Source of the DNA: an uncultured Eubacteriales bacterium
GTDB lineage: Bacteria; Bacillota; Clostridia; Saccharofermentanales; Saccharofermentanaceae
Length of the DNA stretch: 64,000 nt
Reading direction: 5' to 3'
NCBI GenBank assembly: GCA_900314745.1
Contig: OMWK01000002.1
Span: forward strand, 1-64,000
Positions 60,127 to 64,000 of this stretch are shown here, piece by piece; positions within the stretch are counted from its first letter, which is position 1; each line of letters opens with the position of its first letter. The notes under the pieces are model-generated. The model had not been told where the DNA came from. It was given only the letters and a program-made list of their open reading frames with translations, and made no database searches. The position numbers and the translations under genes are program-made.

Positions 60127-61794
60127 ATGGCAGAAAGCAAACATTTTATTCACGAGATAATTGACGAAGAACTTAAAGAGGGCGGCAGATGCTACGGCAA
60201 GAAGGTACACACCCGCTTCCCGCCCGAGCCTAACGGCTACCTTCACATTGGACACGCCAAGGCGCTCGAGATCGACTTCGGAACGGCAGAGCTTTACGGC
60301 GGAATCTGCAACCTCCGTATGGATGACACGAATCCTACCAAGGAAGACGAGGAGTTCGTAGATGCCATCAAGGAAGACATCCACTGGCTCGGACACGACT
60401 GGGAAGACAGATTCTACTATGCTTCCGACTATTTCGATAAGATGTACGAATTCGCAGTCGAGCTCATCAAGAAGGGTCTTGCTTACGTTTGTGAACTCAC
60501 TCCCGAACAGATGAAGGAAATGCGCGGCGACACATCCACTCCCGCACAGAGCCCCTACAGAGACAGACCCATCGAGGAATCACTCGAGCTTTTTGAGAAG
60601 ATGAAGAACGGTGAGATTGAAGAAGGCAAGATGACACTCCGTGCCAAGATCGACCTCGCTTCGGGCAACTTCAACATGAGAGATCCCGTTATCTACAGAA
60701 TAAACCGACTTCCCCACCACAGAACGGGAAACAAGTGGTGCATCTACCCCATGTACGACTTCGCTCATCCTATTGAGGATGCTCTTGAAGGCATCACACA
60801 TTCCCTCTGCTCCCTCGAATTCGAGAATCACCGCCCCCTTTACGACTGGGTGGTAAACAACATCTCCGTTGAGACAAAGCCCCGTCAGATTGAGTTCGCG
60901 CGTCTCGGCATAACAAGAACGGTTCTTTCCAAGAGAAAGCTCAGAAACCTTATCGAGAACGGATATGTAACAGGCTGGGACGATCCCAGAATGCCTACTC
61001 TCTGCGGTTTAAGAAGACGCGGTTACACACCTGAGGCCATTAGGGAATTCCACAGACAGAACGGTGTTTCCAAGGTTAATTCCGTTGTCGAGTATGCTTT
61101 CCTCGAGTACTGCTTAAGAGAAGACCTTAACAGGCGTGCCAACAGAGCGATGGCTGTTCTTCACCCCATCAGGCTTATTATCGATAACTACCCTGATGAT
61201 AAAACCGAGGTATTTACTGTCGAGAACAACCCCGAGGATGAGAGCGCAGGTACAAGAGAAGTAACATTCTCCAAGAATCTCTGGATTGATGCAGAGGACT
61301 TCATGGAAGTTCCCGAGAAGAAGTACTTCAGACTCTTCCCCGGTAATGAAGTAAGACTTAAGTCTGCATATGTCATCAAGTGCACAGGCTGCGACAAGGA
61401 TGAGAACGGCAACGTAATTGCAGTTCACGCCGAGTACGATACAGAAAGCCGCGGCGGCAATACTGCAGACGGCAGAAGGATCAAGGCTACTATTCACTGG
61501 GTAGACCAGAATACGGCAGTTGATGCAGAGATCAGACTTTACGATCAGCTCTTCACCATCGATGAGCCTGACCTTGCTGATGTCAATTATCTAGACTTTA
61601 TCAACAAGGATTCGCTTGTAGTAATCAAAGATGCCAAGGTTGAGGCTTCCCTGAAGAATGCAGGAAGTGATGACCGTTACCAGTTCTTAAGAGTCGGTTA
61701 CTTCTGCGCAGATAACAAGGATTCTTCACCCGAGCATCTTGTATTTAACAGAGCTGTATCTTTGAAGGACAGTTATAAACCCGGAAACAATTAA
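60127..61794 (+). CDS. glnS: Glutaminyl-tRNA synthetase
   Basis: 555 residues. A class I synthetase for tRNA-Gln. The HIGH motif is RFPPEPNGYLHIGHAKAL, the second motif is VLSKRKLRNLI (about residue 266), and NLRMDDTNP...EDIHWLG and the beta-barrel anticodon-binding half are complete. GlnRS is patchy among Firmicutes and is usually regarded as acquired from eukaryotes through other bacteria; many relatives use the GatCAB amidation route instead. ACAGGAG precedes ATG 60127. Its place directly after gltX suggests coordinated expression. Confidence 0.97.
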   Translation: MAESKHFIHEIIDEELKEGGRCYGKKVHTRFPPEPNGYLHIGHAKALEIDFGTAELYGGICNLRMDDTNPTKEDEEFVDAIKEDIHWLGHDWEDRFYYASDYFDKMYEFAVELIKKGLAYVCELTPEQMKEMRGDTSTPAQSPYRDRPIEESLELFEKMKNGEIEEGKMTLRAKIDLASGNFNMRDPVIYRINRLPHHRTGNKWCIYPMYDFAHPIEDALEGITHSLCSLEFENHRPLYDWVVNNISVETKPRQIEFARLGITRTVLSKRKLRNLIENGYVTGWDDPRMPTLCGLRRRGYTPEAIREFHRQNGVSKVNSVVEYAFLEYCLREDLNRRANRAMAVLHPIRLIIDNYPDDKTEVFTVENNPEDESAGTREVTFSKNLWIDAEDFMEVPEKKYFRLFPGNEVRLKSAYVIKCTGCDKDENGNVIAVHAEYDTESRGGNTADGRRIKATIHWVDQNTAVDAEIRLYDQLFTIDEPDLADVNYLDFINKDSLVVIKDAKVEASLKNAGSDDRYQFLRVGYFCADNKDSSPEHLVFNRAVSLKDSYKPGNN

Positions 61795-61806
61795 GGAGGA
61801 AAAGCT

Positions 61807-62571
61807 ATGACCATTTCAGAACTTAAGATCAGAGCCAAGGATGTACTCAAGTCATGCTATTGGATGGCTTTGCTTGCTACATTTCTCAACACCATTCTCG
61901 TATATGCTGTTGATGGTGTTGCTAGATCCATTACATCCCTCGGACAAGAGCAAATCGATTACCAGAGATATTTCGAGTACATTGCTGACGGCGACTATAC
62001 CAGAGCAGTTAATTATATCGAATCCGTGAACAGCAATCCTGTACTGTCACTTATCTCATATCTTCTCAGCATTGCAGTTACACTTTGCTTCACTAACATC
62101 CTGGTAGTAGGTTTGAAGAAGACGTTCATAAACGCAGGAAAGACACATAAAGTCGATATCGGTGACCTGTTCGTTCCGTTCAAGCATTACAAAGAAACAT
62201 TCAAGACAATGTTCTTCCATTTCCTGTACATCTTCCTGTGGTCACTTCTCTTCATAATCCCGGGTATTGTTAAGTCATATTCCTACTTTATGGTTCCCTT
62301 CATTGTAGCTGAGAACCCCAAGATCGATACGGCCAGGGCATTCGATATTTCCAAGAAGGCAATGGACGGTGAGAAGGCTGAATGCTTCCTCATGCACCTG
62401 TCATTCATCGGCTGGTATCTGTTGGGTCTGATTGCATGCTGCATCGGCATGTACTTCGTAGAGCCTTATCTCCAGGCTACAAACAACGAATTCTACTTGA
62501 AGGTTAAGAACAAGGCCCTCGCAAGCGGCATTGCCACACCTGAGGATTTCGGTGAAATGAACGTAATCTGA
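61807..62571 (+). CDS. DUF975 family membrane protein
   Basis: 254 residues with about six membrane segments. The N terminus SELKIRAKDVLKSCYWMALL, the central FKTMFFHFLYIFLWSLLFII and the motif SYFMVPFIVAENP followed by ARAFDISKKAMDGEKAECF are hallmarks of DUF975, an integral membrane family of unknown function common in Firmicutes. AAGGAGG precedes ATG 61807. It is the last gene of the gltX-glnS operon and is followed by a terminator. Confidence 0.9.
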   Translation: MTISELKIRAKDVLKSCYWMALLATFLNTILVYAVDGVARSITSLGQEQIDYQRYFEYIADGDYTRAVNYIESVNSNPVLSLISYLLSIAVTLCFTNILVVGLKKTFINAGKTHKVDIGDLFVPFKHYKETFKTMFFHFLYIFLWSLLFIIPGIVKSYSYFMVPFIVAENPKIDTARAFDISKKAMDGEKAECFLMHLSFIGWYLLGLIACCIGMYFVEPYLQATNNEFYLKVKNKALASGIATPEDFGEMNVI

Positions 62572-62615
62572 TAAGCTCCCAAGAGCATTGAGATTAACTG
62601 ATTAACAACAAGAGT

Positions 62616-62647
62616 AAAGGACGGTCATTGACCGTCCTTTATTATTT
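62616..62647. terminator. Bidirectional terminator between DUF975 and galM
   Basis: AAAGGACGGTC (62616-62626), loop ATT, GACCGTCCTTT (62630-62640): an 11-bp perfect stem, followed on the plus strand by ATTATTT. The stem's A/T ends give T runs on both strands. Confidence 0.85.
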
Positions 62648-62669
62648 ACGTTAATTGATAAAAATCTGA

Positions 62670-63791
62670 TTAGCAGAATCTGTAGCCGCAGACGTGATAA
62701 CAAGGTTCACCCGCATTGATAACAGGTGATTCAAACGAAGGAACATTTACGGCATTGGGATACATCTGAGCTTCTATGCAAAGTGCATCATAAGGCTTAT
62801 AAGAAGCACCATCCTTGAATCCGTCACCGCCCAAGTGATTGCCGCAGTAAAGCTGTACACCGGGAAGATCCGTCCATGTCTCCATAAGCCTTCCCGCTTC
62901 CTTATCCTCGAGAGATGCAACCAGAGCATAAGCACCGTTGTTCTTAAGGCAGAAGTTCTGATCTATGCCGTTGCTCTCACCTATCTGGGGATAAGTAAGA
63001 TCCAGACACTTTGACACGGGAGCACCCTCTCTGAAGTCGAAAGGCGTACCCTCAACATCAATGTATTCGCCGTTAGGGCATCTGTTGACCTTGAGTGTAA
63101 CCTTATCGCAGTCCATCGTTAAGATCTGGTGACCAACATTACCCTTATCGTGTCCTGCCAAGTTGAAATAAGCATGGTTAGTAGGAGCAAATACGGTCTT
63201 CTTATCTGAAAGGCCCATATAGATTATAGTGAACGTTCCGTCTGCACTGAAGTAATAAAGAACTTGAGTCTTAAGATTTCCGGGAAAACCGCACTCTCCG
63301 TCTGCTGAATCGCAGCATAGAAGAAGTGATTCATCGGAAGGCATCTTCATATCGTTATCACAAAGGCCCCTGATTCCGGAATTCTTAACATAGGCATAAG
63401 AATCTTCAGAAGAAAGAACCTTTGCAGCCCAGAATTTGTTCTGATAAGCCTTATCGCCTGTGTGAAGGTTATTGGTTCCGTCATTCTGAGGAAGGTTATA
63501 TGTAACTCCGTCTATTGTGAATGAAGCATCCGCGATTCTGTTCGCCGAACGTCCTACCACGGCACCGTGATTCGCACCGTCAGCAAGATAACCGTCAAGA
63601 TCCTTGGGACCCAAAACAACATCTGCCGTCTCCCCGTTCCTGTCAGGAACATAGAGCCTGAAGATTCTGGCTCCGTAGGTAAGTATCTCAGCCTTGAGAC
63701 CTCCCTCACCCGTTACCGTATACTTCTTGGATACATTATCATACTTTCCGGGAAATCTAACTGAAGGAAAGTTCTCGCTTACAATACTCAT
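62670..63791 (-). CDS. galM: Galactose mutarotase (aldose 1-epimerase)
   Basis: 373 residues from ATG 63791. Interconverts alpha and beta anomers of galactose or glucose, feeding the Leloir pathway. Visible: VVGRSANRIADASF, NLHTGDKAYQNKFW, the catalytic His in PTNHAYFNLAGHD and the catalytic Glu in ALCIEAQMYPNAVN, plus VQLYCGNHL. The frame is open to 63899, but that extension overlaps the neighbouring gene in another frame and is not mutarotase-like; ATG 63791 has AGAGAGG upstream. No other galactose genes are in the window. Confidence 0.94.
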   Translation of the reverse strand: MSIVSENFPSVRFPGKYDNVSKKYTVTGEGGLKAEILTYGARIFRLYVPDRNGETADVVLGPKDLDGYLADGANHGAVVGRSANRIADASFTIDGVTYNLPQNDGTNNLHTGDKAYQNKFWAAKVLSSEDSYAYVKNSGIRGLCDNDMKMPSDESLLLCCDSADGECGFPGNLKTQVLYYFSADGTFTIIYMGLSDKKTVFAPTNHAYFNLAGHDKGNVGHQILTMDCDKVTLKVNRCPNGEYIDVEGTPFDFREGAPVSKCLDLTYPQIGESNGIDQNFCLKNNGAYALVASLEDKEAGRLMETWTDLPGVQLYCGNHLGGDGFKDGASYKPYDALCIEAQMYPNAVNVPSFESPVINAGEPCYHVCGYRFC

Positions 63792-63822
63792 TACTTTTAT
63801 AACCTCTCTAACCGGATCAGAA

Positions 63823-64000
63823 TCAATCAGGAGCAACGGCAGGTTCAAAAGCAAGACGCTCTTCTTCAACCATTCTTCCTGCCACAGCCTCATCAGCAAG
63901 TCTGATCAGTTCCTGCTGACTGTCGAGTTTTACTTTACCACGAAGATCGAGTTTATGATAGTTACCATCAGGCAACAAATAAGTTGCGCGAATCGTATCA
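63823..64000 (-). CDS. C-terminal end of a probable polyphosphate kinase (PPK1)
   Basis: The last 58 codons of a gene that continues past the window, read on the minus strand and ending in TGA at 63823-63825. It reads DTIRATYLLPDGNYHKLDLR, then GKVKLDSQQELIRLADEAVA and an acidic end VEEERLAFEPAVAPD. The pattern DNxKAxxLQPDGxYxR...xSQExL is the usual C terminus of polyphosphate kinase 1, which makes polyphosphate from ATP. With so little sequence the call is tentative. galM starts 32 bases downstream and has its own ribosome site. Confidence 0.55.
   Translation of the reverse strand, partial: DTIRATYLLPDGNYHKLDLRGKVKLDSQQELIRLADEAVAGRMVEEERLAFEPAVAPD

Noticed and set aside
63792-63899. N-terminal extension of galactose mutarotase
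   Set aside because: Hydrophobic and unlike the family, and it overlaps the end of the probable ppk gene in a different frame.

Overview
The window looks like a gene-dense chromosomal segment from an anaerobic low-to-mid GC Clostridia (Bacillota). This rests on the Gram-positive order pnp-ymdB-lspA-rluD-phoH-pgpH-ybeY-era-recO, on PgpH, VanZ, DUF3048 and DUF975 proteins, on the single-chain PurL of the Clostridia/Streptococcus type, on strong AGGAGG ribosome sites, and on the biotin-dependent carboxyltransferase set. I cannot name the genus. I saw no rRNA, tRNA, CRISPR array or insertion sequence. There is no gene-free stretch over 300 bases. The only recombinase is Xer-like.

Layout, left to right. 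1-6824 (+): the end of an acyl-CoA synthetase, the TldD/TldE protease pair, O-acetylhomoserine sulfhydrylase, and a small envelope operon (Thr/Glu-rich lipoprotein, DUF4214-transglutaminase, acyltransferase 3). 6946-11008 (-): CorA-like transporter, a membrane alpha/beta-hydrolase fold without its nucleophile, TsaD, SmpB, VanZ. 11075-23002 (-): STAS-kinase fusion, class IV aminotransferase, HtpG, PurL, RsmA, ZapA, U32 peptidase, Dut. 23074-25458 (+): an XPD/DinG-type helicase with an N-terminal nuclease-like domain. 25429-34967 (-): a tightly overlapping RNA-decay and ribosome-maturation operon starting at pnp, which contains an in-frame YbeY-Era fusion. 35128-38637 (-): a four-gene carboxyltransferase operon with no membrane pump subunit and no biotin carboxylase, preceded by a FabT-like palindrome. 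38728-40697 (+): Xer recombinase and D-lactate dehydrogenase. 40757-45599 (-): a lipoprotein serpin and a three-gene membrane operon (Cache-like sensor, Cache-MFS fusion, sigma-region-2-like membrane protein). 45663-54868 (-): a PP2C-like pseudophosphatase with an extracellular SH3b domain, M18 aminopeptidase, amidohydrolase, a heterodimeric ABC exporter and MurD. 54993-58550 (-): a DUF3048 lipoprotein, an M28-like lipoprotein and an AroB-like protein, the last two lacking key metal ligands. 58642-62571 (+): GltX, GlnS, DUF975. 62670-64000 (-): galactose mutarotase and the probable end of polyphosphate kinase.

The themes most worth following are: (a) the YbeY-Era fusion where dgkA and cdd normally sit; (b) the carboxyltransferase operon under a FabT-like operator, suggesting oxaloacetate-driven malonyl-CoA supply; (c) three genes whose -10 box lies exactly six bases before the ATG, with no ribosome site, implying leaderless mRNAs; (d) several proteins that keep an enzyme fold but have lost catalytic residues; and (e) the Cache/Cache-MFS/sigma-like membrane operon, which I do not recognise as a described system.
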